Source: Penelope pileata (lineage: Eukaryota; Chordata; Aves; Galliformes; Cracidae). Taken from it: DNA of 64,000 bases. The stretch covers positions 1-64,000 of the forward strand of contig WBMW01002279.1 of NCBI GenBank assembly GCA_013396635.1, written 5' to 3'. The position numbers and the translations under genes are program-made. Within the stretch, counting starts at the first letter, position 1. Every line of letters begins with the position of its first letter. A model generated the notes under the pieces. That model did not search any database, was not told where the DNA came from, and saw only the letters and a list, made by a program, of their open reading frames with translations. This document shows positions 34,475-46,840 of the stretch, one piece after another.

Positions 34475-37400
34475 AGAATTAGCCTAAGTTGCTTGGAAAT
34501 ACGCAGTTCTAAATATGATTGTATTGCTACCAAATGACCTTGAATATCCTACATTTTGAAGAATTTTTTTACTTGATACAGTGTAGGAAACACTTTCATA
34601 TACTGAGGTAATTCCAAGTGACGCAGTAATACATACCCATACTGTGTGTATGATGAATAGTTACCACTCCTTATCAGCTTGGTTTTCATATTTAATAGTC
34701 TCTTGTTAATTGCTTCATGTGCATTTTTGAAAATAATCTCCCACTGTGTTTGATACAATCTATGCAAGAATCCCTTAAGTATAGATGTGTGCCAATGGTC
34801 ATAATTGTTTTTCCTCTTCTTTGGTCTAGAATAAGTTACTCTGAAGTGGCTCTGAGTGATGAGTCATCTCATCTCTTTTTGTATGTATGCTTTTCTACAC
34901 AACACATATCTTCTTTATTTGTTCAGTGGTATAGTTTGAAAACTCTACTTATATAGTTCCTCTACCTCAATCTCCATTAACTTTTTTTCCGCTGTCAACA
35001 TAATCTAAAACCTGCTGATGTCAAGGAACTATATACAATTCAGCATAATTATGCAGTAACAATTGCAATACCTAAAAGAGAGAAATCTCAGTCTCATTGA
35101 AGTTAATGACAGCTTTTGCATCGTGAAATAGATTTCACTATCAAGCTTCTAAATTGTAATCTAAAGATTCAAGTAAGTAAACACCTAACCTGTTGTTTTT
35201 CTGCTCTCAACAAAATCCCAAGCAGAAATATGAATGAACATGCCAGAAAACGTCCAGTGCTTGAGCAGTTGAACCTATCATATTCTAAACACACCATGTG
35301 GACACTGAATAGATGTGCATCCAGTTTAATATGATGTAATTTCATCAGCTATGTTCAGTGTTCCTCATTTACTGATACACTTTGCAGTCAATCCAAGGTA
35401 TTCCCAATAGCTGTGTGCAGAGAGTTTTAAATGCTTTTTGTTTTAATTTGTTTAATTGTTATTGTTCTGATGAAGCAGGTGTTCTCCTATGAATCCAATA
35501 CAAATGGCCAAATTCCTCCTTTCCCAAGGCAGAAAAAAATGTTAGTTCAGAGAAAACAGGACTCATAGCTATATCAGTAGCAGTAAATTAAACAGTGTAG
35601 AGACCTGCTCTGACTTTGAGACCAACTGGCACAAATAAACCATATCTAATTAGCCATGACTAAACTTTCATACCCTTCAGAATATGTCATCTGAATTCAG
35701 ACTAATAACTGGAAATTCTCTTGGCCTCCCAACTCACTTCCAGCCCTGCCTAGAAGGTGCCTGGGAGTGTCTTGGTTTGCTCAGGCCAACATTATGCTGA
35801 GGACTAACCTGAGTGGTTAATGGTGTAAGTAAGGATTTGGCAGTTTAGTTTATTAGAACAGGCATATTCACAACGTCTTTAAGTGTTTTCTCATGCAATG
35901 TTATGTTATTACGCAAGGAAAATCACGTGAATGGGGTTTTGCAGAATTCAGTCTCTGCATATGCAAGCCTTTAAGCCATTGAAATAGGTTTTCATTTTGT
36001 ATTACAACATTTTGGTTTCCTTGACTATACAACATATTGTGTAATCAAGATTTAATTTAATATTTTTAATTTTGTTCCTTAGGGAAGAAATTCCTTTTTC
36101 CTAGTAGTTGAAAATACTCACAAATTCAGATTGAATGCCGCACATACTTTTGGTTGAACAAAAATAAATGAAGTATTCAGAAATATCAGAGAAAATTATT
36201 TCAGCAGTTCCCAGACGGTGTTCTGATTCTGGTCTGTAGGGGTGTGTGTTGAGATCCAGGTGTAAGTCCACAAATCAGGCCAGAGTTACTAAGAAAGACT
36301 TCAGGAAATTTAGTGAAAGGGACAAGTTCTGTCTCAGTCTGGTTTAGAACAGAAGTCTCATCAGAATTTTTTCCTCTCCCAGCAAAATGCCTTAGCCTGC
36401 AAGTTATGGAGAAGCCAGGAGTGTGAAGATGTTCCTATTTGTATAAATTGAATGTTTATTAATTCAGAACCTGGTAACTACCCACCGGCCTTTTCACTTG
36501 AGTGCTTGAATCACAAGGTTTGTGATAGGGATCATGAAGAAATTAATGCTGAAAGGTGTACTAATTCATTTTAGTCCTCCTTGTATTAAAATCTGTGGAA
36601 CTGAGACAATAACCTCCTCTTGATTTTTGTCAATTTCTTTGATTTTCAAGAAATGCAAAAAAACTAAACTCTAAACTGAATCAATTACATTGGCCTGAAT
36701 TTATTTTTTACAGAACTGCCAGAACACAAAGCACCCAATTATACGTAGAATATCAAACAGGAAAGAAAATCATTCTAAAGAGATTCATATATTTTGTTTT
36801 GGCATAAGTCTTTGAGAACAAAAAAATTATTGCTTCTTGTTACTGAGCATTCATTTTTTCTCCCACCTCAACTGAAGTTGAACAGTTCATTGATTTTATT
36901 TTATTTTGTTTTATTTACCATGTTTTAGTTGGAAAGTCAACAAGGACACTGACGTTCTACATATCCTGGTGTGTACGCAAAATAAAAGGCTCAAAGCATA
37001 CTAATGACTGCCAGTTCATGCTGTCTGTGGAGGATTACTAAGGATTACAAGCAATTATTTGAAATTGCACACTGGTTTATTTGCCAATTTTTAAAAAAAG
37101 TTGAAATGATAGGACTTCTGATTTTCACCAAGATTTTACATCTGTATTTTACATTTAGTATAAGGTCTTTTGTGAAAAATAAAAAGTGAACAAACTAAAT
37201 GAAAGTCCCTGAAACTCTTTCAGTGATTACATGTACATAAACATCAAAAACAAATGTAAAGAAGTTAGAGAAAATGCCAGCAATTTATTCTACGTAGTAG
37301 AGAATCTTGCTTAAAGTACACTTTTCAAATGTCACTGTTGGGGTCATAGAACAGATTCTAGTTTTGATTTTAGTGATTTAAATCAGAATAGTAGAAGTTC

Positions 37401-40400
37401 ATGGAATCATATCACATTGATGGTACAAAAGAGTAAGATGTATCACTGAAACAAACAAGATTAATATGTGGAAAGATTATTTACTACATTTTGAACACAA
37501 ACTGGTAAGGTTCTATAAAAGAGTCAGTCACAGTTCCCTGAATCTTAGAATGGACAGTGAAAATTTTAAGTTGAAGAGATTTTAGGATGGAAATCTACAC
37601 TGTCAGACAGTCAAAAATTAACTAACTCTCCTAATTAGCTATTTACCTAGCAAAGCTTGCAGAAATGAAGTTGTTTTTAAGACCATTATTCCTTTGCAAT
37701 CTTTGATGAAATTGTACAAGATTAAAATATAAGTGAATATTGACCAAAATATTGGACAAATGAAGAAATAAAAACTTAGCAAGAAATTCATATTTTATGG
37801 GAAATAGAGAACATAATTTATGGAAATCTGTGTGCCACTTGAGATCCTCAGAAATGTTGCTTATTTTCTGTCTAACCTTTCAGATACCTAAAATTCTTAG
37901 GCACTTCAGTTTGGTTTAATAGTATGTGCACATTTTTCCGTCCTCATAGTATCCTATTTTTAAAACAGATGTTTATAATAAAAATGAAGAATGTTTTTAA
38001 ATAAAAGGTCTTCCCTAGTAGATCTTTCCCCAGCATGTTTATTGGAGTTGATCTTGGACAAAAGTCATCCAGATATAACCAACCCAAAGAGTGATAAGGG
38101 TGACCTCAGTGCTCTGTGCTTGTTACTCATGTGAGGAGTCCTGTTATGAAACTAAATACACACTAGGCAGTTTTTGATGCTAAATTCTAGAAGATTTAGG
38201 GCTGAGAGTCATGGATGGAGTTGGGTATTCTTTTAACCATGTTGTCAGGCACACACAGCAATTTTAAATCACGGTCTAAGAAGCTCTCTCTCTACTCATC
38301 AGTTTTCCTGGATGGTTTACATGGTTCCTCTTTCCCTTTCTGGGAGTCTGTAGTATAGGAAATGAATGTTACAAGCTCATTGTGAAAATTTATGAAAGGA
38401 GAATGTGATGTTTATTTTGCAGTGTTTCAAAGAGATTTCACTCACTCATGTTCATACTTCAGTCTTCACAAGAACCAAGTTGAGGGTTCAGACAGTCTGA
38501 CCAGAACCACTTGTATGCCAGCTATTGAGCCTTCACTACATCCCCTGCAGTATTTTTGATTAGTGATGATGAACTAGTTTGGTCTTTTTAATATATTTTA
38601 GATACCTACAGTTACTTATGTGATTCTTTGACATCAGAATTTTACTTATCATAAATATTAGGCAAGGTTGTTGCACTGCCTATTTTCCCTTTTTTGGAAT
38701 ACACATTTCTTTATGGTTACAGCCTGCCTTCCATTTGGGCAAACAGAAGAAATGATGACATGGAGAAATACAGCATGTTTGATGTGCTATAACTGTTTTC
38801 ATCCTCCTGTTGTCACAGTGCAGTGCCTCGTGCCAACAAGTTGTCTGTGCAGCGGTCTTATAGAGTGCAGGCCTTCTAGCCTCAGTAAAAACAATACATT
38901 TTTCAATTTTATTGCTGTGAATGGTGTGGTTTTTTTGGTGTGTGTTTTTTGAATGTAATTCTCTTAACCCTTGTTGTGCTGTTTCTTCTGGCATTTACGT
39001 ACACCCATTTCCATTCATACTTTATATCAATCTTAATATTCATCACAGAGTCCTGACATTTCTCGCAGGGTTCAAAACAAAGGGCATGAGGTCACCGGAG
39101 AAGCAAATCTAAGTGGTCTTGAGGATATGGCTCTTTATGTGTAGAGAGATTCAAGAGACTCTCAGTAAAAATGAATAGTTTTAAACTGTAACAATAGGCC
39201 AGTAGAACAAGCCTTTGCTGGTCAGCATTATCATGCATACCTCATAAAAAATTAAAAATTCAAGAAAAAATCAGGAATGGATACAGATATTCAAGAAGGG
39301 CAACAGAAGAAAACTAAAAACTATATGTGAGTTAAAGGCAATGCCAGGAAGGTTTTGGTCTTTTGCAAAAACTTGTCACACCAGTCCTTTAAAGAGATCT
39401 CTCAGTGCACTGGCAAAATGAAATGGAGATTCACCACATCTGGGCATGTGCTAAATGAGCAGAGGTTACACAGTTAACAGGCAACTCTTCTGTAGTACAC
39501 AAAGGAAATGAAAGTTTGTGCTGGTTTAGGACATATATTCTATGACATAAAAATCCTAGGGCCGTGTTTGTTCTTATTGTCATAGGCAGTCTCTGGAATA
39601 CTGTACTCAAACAGTGCAGCACATGATGCTCATAAGCTTTGCAAACTACTGTAGGAGTCCAAGTTATTTGCTATGTTTAGTTTTCTTAAGATTCAGTGAG
39701 TGTTGTCACTTGCACTTTTAAAGTTTTCCAGAGGAGTACTCTAACAGTTTCCTTTGGTCATTTTGGTTGATTCCTCTATGTTTGATAAAGCCCACTATAT
39801 CCAAAATGAAAGGCTTTCATAATTACAATGTCCAATTTTTCAGCTTACATGAAAGCTTTATTTAAAATTCTTTGTCACTTCTAATGGGTGATACGAGCTG
39901 ATGACTGGTACATTCTAATTATATTTTTGAGTCTTTGGAATTACCATAATTAGACATTCCAACACCATTCTCATTACTTTACCACATACCTCAAATTGTT
40001 GGTAGAACTTTATTATCACAGATTCAAAAACTTCATCAAAATCTATGTAAAATTCTATTCCGATACCCAGATTACACTTTCTTTAGCAAAACTAATTAGC
40101 AGTACAGTGAAGGGAAAAGAAGAAAGGAAGCTCACAGTATTCGGCAGACTTACGAAAATCTATATAAGAAAATTCATAAATTAATATTGAGTTGAAAATC
40201 AACATGACATTCAATAGAGCATTTGAAATTGTCAAGTATACTGTACAAGATACAGTAGGAATCTATAATATGTAAAATATTAAGCACTGTTTGTGATATT
40301 ATAATGATTAGAGCCTTGCTCAAGTCTCACCAGACAAAGCCAAAGTTTTGAAAAGTGTCAAAATAAAGTTTCTTGATTTCTTATCTAAAAGTTTCTCATT

Positions 40401-41669
40401 TTCTTATCTTCTCTAATTGATAAACTCAAAAAAAGTGCTCAGTCTTTTTCTTCGTGAAACTTTCATCTGAGGACTAGACAGATCTTATTGGTTAAGGTGA
40501 AAGCTTAGAAATATTAATTTCTTTTCTGGAACATTATTTTAAAAGAGGAGTTTCAAAGGCTCAAGTGGAAGTTATATAGCAAAGTCTTTTTGATTTCCTT
40601 TGGGATCTGAGGACACAAGAGTGCCCTTGAAAAAATTCCACTGAGAGTCAGTCAAAGTTGGAGAACATCCCAGAATATCATCTCACTTAAAATCCTTTGG
40701 CTGCCCTACATCAGACGAGGAGGCCATGGGGGTGTGAATGCGGTATGTGTAAAGCAAAGGACAGAATTACTTTTTGAGGTCACCCAAAATTGTAAAGGTT
40801 GGTGCTGACTGAAGGAGAAAATGTTTCTGTTTTATTATTTCTTAGGATAGTACTGAACTAAAAAATTATATGGTTTTGGTAAGAATGCATATTAAATAGA
40901 CTTGTCCAAAAGCTACCCTATGAGTCAGATAAAGTGAAATGTCTCAAAATGCCTATATAATTCCAGCTTTGCAAGCTGGTGTAAATCCATGTTGTTCCAT
41001 TGAAGTCTGAGGGGTCATTCCTGTTCATCCCTGCTGAGCATTTGAGCAATTAAATGTATGAAGTCCTGGCAGTCATGTCAGATGTCAAGGAAGACGTCAG
41101 TTTAAATGAAAACTTGGAGTTAGTGAAATCCTCCACATGCAGTTAAAGAGTGGGCTGCCAAAACGTTAAATCAATGCACCTTTTAAAAAAGTCCACTTCA
41201 TAGTTGAACACTCATGGATCAAGAGCTCATGAAAGGTCTAAATGCTACTGGGGGTTGGAGAAGTGACAGAGAGGTGCTCAGGAAGTTGTTCCTGTTGCAG
41301 GGCTATCAAGGGGTTGATTAAGTTTCCTGCAGACTCAACTTCTCAGGTGGTTTGTAACCTGTATTAAATCCAAAGCCTTAAAACATCTCAGGGTCAAAAC
41401 AGTTCAGAATAAATGCCTTCAAGATTTAAGAGCAACAGTTTATAAAGAAAATCTAGTGCTTAATTCAGGTATGCTAAGAATATCAATCCTCTTGAATTAC
41501 AAATAAATTTGTGGATTTGGTTGGATAGGGAATGCATACCTATGGGAAATGATGACTAACCTGTCAATAGTGTCAAGAATATCCATTATGCTTGTTAGTG
41601 GGCATTTTTGTTAGCTTTCTCTCATCAAACTCTTCAAGTCACACACCAGCGCCCTTCCTCTCCTCCCAA

Positions 41670-41702
41670 AACAAAACAAAACAACAACAACAAAAAACCA
41701 CC
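41670..41702. repeat. AAAAC/AAC low-complexity tract
   Basis: AAAAC units followed by AAC units and an A run. It is a simple repeat that gives a Lys/Gln/Thr-rich translation. Confidence 0.8.
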
Positions 41703-42284
41703 AAATCCAAAATCATAAAACAGCACTGCGAAAAAGAGATTTTTTTAGTGGGGAATTTAAGGATGATTTCAAATACAGATTAAAAAGGATCAGTAGGTGC
41801 TATCAGGATGCCACAGCAGACTAACACAGATCAGTAAACAAGTAGTGAATTGTTAACTCGTCTAAGTGGAGCAAGTGACAGAAACTAATTCTACTCCAAC
41901 ATTTCTGTGCTGATTCTACTACACCCTGCTGCATTACAGGAGGTGGATGTGTGAGAACTAAAGACTAATTAGGGGAAACAGATTAGCTTTGTAAGTTGGC
42001 CACCTGGTATCTGCCTAGTTCCTGCACATTTATGGACTCACGCTGCTCATTGTAAGAAATGTTTTCTTTTTTTTTTTCCTGTTTTCTTCCTTTTCTGTTG
42101 TTTTTCTTTCTTGAAAAAATATCTCCTCAAAACTAAGCTTCACTAGGACTGTTAGATCAAAACCATATCAAAATCAAATTAATCAAGGTAGATTCAATGT
42201 AGAATTAAAATTAAAACATCAGATTAATTATAAAAATAATCTATAATTTTTAAGAAGATTGCTATCTAGTTGGATATAAATTCT

Positions 42285-42359
42285 AATTAGATAATTTGGT
42301 TGAGTCAATCAATACAATAATTTGAATGTTTAATGCTGAAACCAAATTATTATCTAATT
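42285..42359. repeat. Imperfect inverted repeat, 17-bp arms
   Basis: The left arm AATTAGATAATTTGGTT (42285-42301) and the right arm at 42340-42359 are reverse complements, apart from a 3-base insertion (42351-42353) in the right arm. The loop is 38 bases. The arms are rich in ATTA-type words. The function is unknown and it may be chance in AT-rich DNA. Confidence 0.6.
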
Positions 42360-44163
42360 TTTAAGTCACAATTTCAAGGATAATGCCAAAGATTCCTACT
42401 TAGAATTCTACTCTTTTATGTTAGTTAACCCTTTCCTCCCTAAGAGAAGATATTGAACAAAATTTCATAAATTCTCATATGTAAGAAATTGAGAGGAAAA
42501 TCCTGCAGGGCTTTAAGTTTGGAAAGCAGATCATAGTAATATAGCTAACTATGAAAGAAAATATGTAAGGGAGATTAAATCTAAAATTTTTGCTTTTTTG
42601 TGCCTTCATCAGTATAAAACTTTATCTGATCTATAAACATGCATTCATCCACAACACTTGGAAAATTCTGGCAACAAAGCCAGCTACTTAACATTTATTC
42701 ATCTGCAAAATGGAAAATAAGTTCAAATTTATGAATAATATGCAGACCGGAAACTCCTCTGAAATAGCATTTTTCCCTTTGGATCTGTCAAATTGCTTAT
42801 TCTTCTGGAAAAGGAATGTCCAACATTGTAAAAATTGCATATTTCTACTGTTTTGCTCAGCGGCTAATAAAGTAATGTGATACTGGAAAAAAATTGATCT
42901 TGGCAGAATAAATTAATTACCAATAAAAATGTCATTTCAAAAATAAAAAGAAAAATATTTTGCTTAATAAAAAAATCCAGGGTGTCCCAGTATTTATATT
43001 TTATTTTTTTAATGTTATACTAGACCTCAGTTTGACAAAAGTTTATGAATATGCTTTTCTTTTACACCACAAAAGATTCTATTTCAGTTTTCCTGTCTAC
43101 CAAAAATTCTTCTCAGCTTTGATATTTAAGATCTTTATCTCTTTGAGTTAGTTCGTGGTGGTAAAAAAACATATTAGAAAAATGTAAGATTGCTTATGTG
43201 GTTCCTGTTGTCAGTGTATTACGATATGCACAAATACGTAATATTATACAGTATAAATGGAATATTGCTAGTAAACAGTTTTTATATATGTTAAAAGAGA
43301 AATGTTTGCAATATTTTTTGTTACAAGACAGTATTCCAGTTCAAGACATTGTGACAAAAATAAGCATACACTTTTTTTCCCCTTTGCATCTGTTTGACAT
43401 TCTTTAATTATTTTTATTAATGTTAGAATTACATAAATTAGCTACTTTGTATTATTAAATCAGGAAAAAAATCTGGTGTATTACCTTATCCCAGGACTAA
43501 AATTTTGTAGACCGATATCTCAAAATGCTTAGTACAAACATTCAGGGGTTGAAAATAAATATAAGGATGTTCTGTAGTTATTTGTACCTTCAAGATGGTG
43601 CGTGTGTGTTATATCCATGCATGTGCACAGGTATGCATATATGTTTTTATGTATTTGTTTGTTTTTTAACATAACAAATCTTATAAAGCAGTGGAAAAAG
43701 CCCTTGTATTCATCCTGCTGAGGAAGTACTTAGATTTCTCTTTGCAAATATAGTTTCATCTTAATTTGCTAATTTGCAAATGGAATAGTTGCAAGAAGAC
43801 TTTTAGGTTACTAGATTAAACAAACACCTTTCTGTTAGTTTGTTTGTTTTTGTTTTTATTTTATCCACATTTGCTTTGATGGTGCTGTTCCAGTTGCTTC
43901 CCTATTCTACTGAAAGACGCAAGAATGAAGAATAAAATTCACTTAATCTAGATAAATGTAATATTAGTGATGATAAATAAAAATGTCTTGTATGTAGCTA
44001 ACAGACATTCCTTTCTAACCCTTTCATCACAAGCCAGAGAAATAAGAGCAGCCCCTTAATAAACTCTAAGAAAGGTTGACGAGTCTGTCCTCAGTGAATC
44101 ATAAGAGTGAGTAGCGAATGGCTTTCTGTGTGAGGGATCGCTTACAGAAAATGCCTTGTGACT

Positions 44164-44198
44164 AACTCCTTTTAAAATTAAAACTCCTTTTAAAATTA
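44164..44198. repeat. 17-bp direct duplication
   Basis: AACTCCTTTTAAAATTA occurs at 44164-44180 and again at 44182-44198, with one base between and no mismatch. Confidence 0.9.
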
Positions 44199-44604
44199 GC
44201 AGACAGAAGTTCAAACCATTGCACTAAGTATAGCAGTAGTGCTGTCACATGCAGTAAGGGAAAAATTGTCAGCCAGCCGTAACAATATGCCTAAAATATT
44301 CTACCTCTAATCTAACTTCAGAATTTAACACCATCACTCAAACAATAATCACTTACAATTAGTAACTAAATTGAATTGTGTTTTCTACAAGTTCTGATTC
44401 ATATTGCAATGTGCAGGTAATTTTATTTGGATCATTCTCTCTAACTTGATTTAATATTTTAATTATGGAAATATTATTTGCCCTCCATTTCCCCTTTAAA
44501 AATGTACTGAGTCCCATGCAAGCTTTATTTTCTTGGTAATAGAATTTAATCTGAGGTTAATGACACATAAATTGTACCTGAGTACTTAATTCTGTATTTA
44601 ATTC

Positions 44605-44606
<2 letters not shown>

Positions 44607-44635
<29 letters not shown>
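44607..44635. repeat. Poly(T) run of 29
   Basis: Uninterrupted T homopolymer. It could mark the poly(A) of a minus-strand retrocopy, but no AATAAA or recognisable gene lies next to it at higher coordinates. It is treated as a simple repeat. Confidence 0.9.
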
Positions 44636-44637
<2 letters not shown>

Positions 44638-45164
44638 CATTTAACTTTGTTAAAAAAGACTATGGTCAAACTGAACTAAGCCGCTGTGCTTTTTAATGTT
44701 ATTTTACCTTTGATCTACCTAAAAAAAAAAAAACCTATAATTTTTTCTGAAAGACAATGACTTTAATTTTAGTAAAACCAAGTTAACAGAGAAAGTATCT
44801 TGCTTCTCGAAGGAGCACTATGGATGTCAACAGGATCATGTTTGTCTCTCCTTTTCAGAAGATACAAGATTTGGTTGAGTGAGAAGCTTACCATAAAAAA
44901 CAAACAAACAATCAAAAACAAAAAAAAATTGTAGGGAAACTAGGTTGATGATTTTTTTTTTCTTGTGAATGAAAAGATTTTCTCATTTTCTGCTATGAAA
45001 ATGCTCATATAAAACAGAGATGAACGTGTAAATGTTTTTGTGTAAAATTGAGAGTTATAGTGAATAGAACTTTTTTTCTCAAGAAAACACTAATTCATAA
45101 AATGTCAGAGGCAAATGCATCTCAGTGCTGCTCTAGAGCTCTGTGTAATGCCGCATTACCAGAC

Positions 45165-45189
45165 ACTGGGTCTGGGCAGCAGACCCAGT
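45165..45189. repeat. Short GC-rich hairpin, perfect 10-bp stem
   Basis: ACTGGGTCTG (45165-45174) pairs perfectly with CAGACCCAGT (45180-45189) across a 5-base loop. The stem is too short for a typical microRNA precursor, and no T run follows. Confidence 0.75.
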
Positions 45190-46589
45190 TCGGATGGAGA
45201 GCCAAGTTCTGATAGGAAGCCCAACACGCATGCCATATGATCAGCAGGGAAAAAAACATGAATTCGAATGGCAAACAATTGGTTTGCTGGCAGGCAGAGT
45301 CCTGCTGATGAAGCTAACTACTGTCACTCTCTAAGGCTCTGCTGTGTGTCTTTATCTGCCTGTCACAAAGCTCTTATTTCTCTGTTGTATTTTTGCTGCT
45401 TAATTATGGTTTGTACATCTATTGCAAAACAGTTCTTTGATCCTCACTCTACTCCTGGTTGTTAACATGCTATGATAAATAAATAAGAAATACTAACAAG
45501 CAGTGATAGCTGTAGCAGAGGCTGATGTGCTGCTGCCTGAGACAGGAGGAGGACTGGAGCACCGAAGTCATGGCTTTGAGACAGAAATAGAAAGTGAGCC
45601 CTCTCAGGAATGCAAGGGGCAGAGCTGCTCCTTCAGACATTGCTTTTCCTGAACACTTCTGGTCTCTGAAGGCTCCCTCTCTCTTGTACCAGGTGCATCA
45701 GTGAGCCTGTGCTACCCCAGCTCTGGCTCTGCTATCTGCTGCTCTGCATGGAAGGGGACATGCTGGCTTACTGAAGCCACAAGGAAGATAACTAGAAGTA
45801 AGATACTGACAGATGGCCATACTCTGCCTCAGTTTTGTCTTACTTATATAGGCAATAGCATTTTCTTTTAAAATGGGTCAGACATGCTGGGACTAGAAAG
45901 TGGGCACAGCCCTCAAATAAGAGCAGACAGATTGGCAGTGTAGCTAATTGCTGGGAAGATCATTGTCTGACCTACCTTGCTGAGAAGCCAGAAACAAGCA
46001 CTGCATCAATGGCAAAGCTCAAGAATCCCCAAACTCATTCAAGGTAAATGTTTGGCAGGAGGAGTCTGCAACATTGCTGAAACTGTCCAAGAAGTCTGTG
46101 AAACGACAGTGAATTCATCAGCTTCACTCAGCCCTTAAGAGGCACAAGAATCCTCCACAGAGGAAGGAAAAATTGTGAAACAGCACGCTTTGAGTGGAAA
46201 AAAAAAAGGCAGGAGGGGAGTTTAAATCAACTTCAAACTATCTATAAAGTGATGGCATCAGAAAAAGGAGGAAATGCTCAAAATGAGTATGGGATTCAGA
46301 CAATGAAACATTCATATAAGAACTAAAGCATTGTATCATTGTCTCAGGAAAAAAAAAGCTAGACGAATTAAAATAGCACTCTTTGCAGGGCTAGCCAAAA
46401 AAGGTTATTTCAAGAGATCTCTAGAAGATTTGTCTTGAAAAACCCTAGCTCACAGATCCCAAATACATTATCAGGACCAGGAGAAATGTGGGAGAACTCA
46501 GCTGAACTTCATAACTTCAACTAAATTCCATTAGAGATTCAATAACAGGAAAATGTAAACACAGATAACAAAAATGACTAAGACAACCT

Positions 46590-46840
46590 TTAAAAACAAA
46601 GAACTGGAAAGCACCAGGACCAGATGTCATCCATGGCTTTGGATTAACTGCTTTGCTCTGATACAGCCACTGTTTCTGTGCATTTCATAAGTAGAAAAGC
46701 CACTGAGACACAGCAGAAGAGCACAAGTAACAAAAAACAAAAACTTCAAATCATCAAGTGATTTCAGACTAATCAGTCATATGTATCACCTTCCTTTCCC
46801 TTTCTCAGAAACTGCTAAAGTGGGTTTTATCATGTCGGTT
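46590..46840 (+). mobile_element. Possible ancient CR1/L3-like RT fragment
   Basis: The sequence near 46604-46640 translates as NWKAPGPDVIHG, close to the conserved K(A/S)PGPDGIHP block that precedes the RT fingers in CR1-type elements. About 130 bases later TCAAGTGATTTCAGACTAAT could be a decayed DYRLIS-type block. All frames are broken. The assignment rests on this one block and is tentative. Confidence 0.35.

Larger units (their letters stand above)
27399..46590. other. Long AT-rich unique stretch, no supported gene
   Basis: About 19 kb with no transposon family recognised and no convincing exon chain. It contains microsatellites and small duplications listed separately, an imperfect inverted repeat near 42.3 kb and a GC-rich hairpin at 45165-45189. 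A moderately GC-richer patch lies at about 45490-45790 and is unidentified. All open frames are under about 105 residues and look like chance frames. The stretch suits a gene desert or a giant intron; conserved non-coding elements cannot be judged without alignment. Confidence 0.5.

Noticed and set aside
44607..44635. Poly(T) 29 as the poly(A) tail of a minus-strand processed pseudogene
   Set aside because: No AATAAA or gene-like sequence lies at the expected side, and no target-site duplication is visible.
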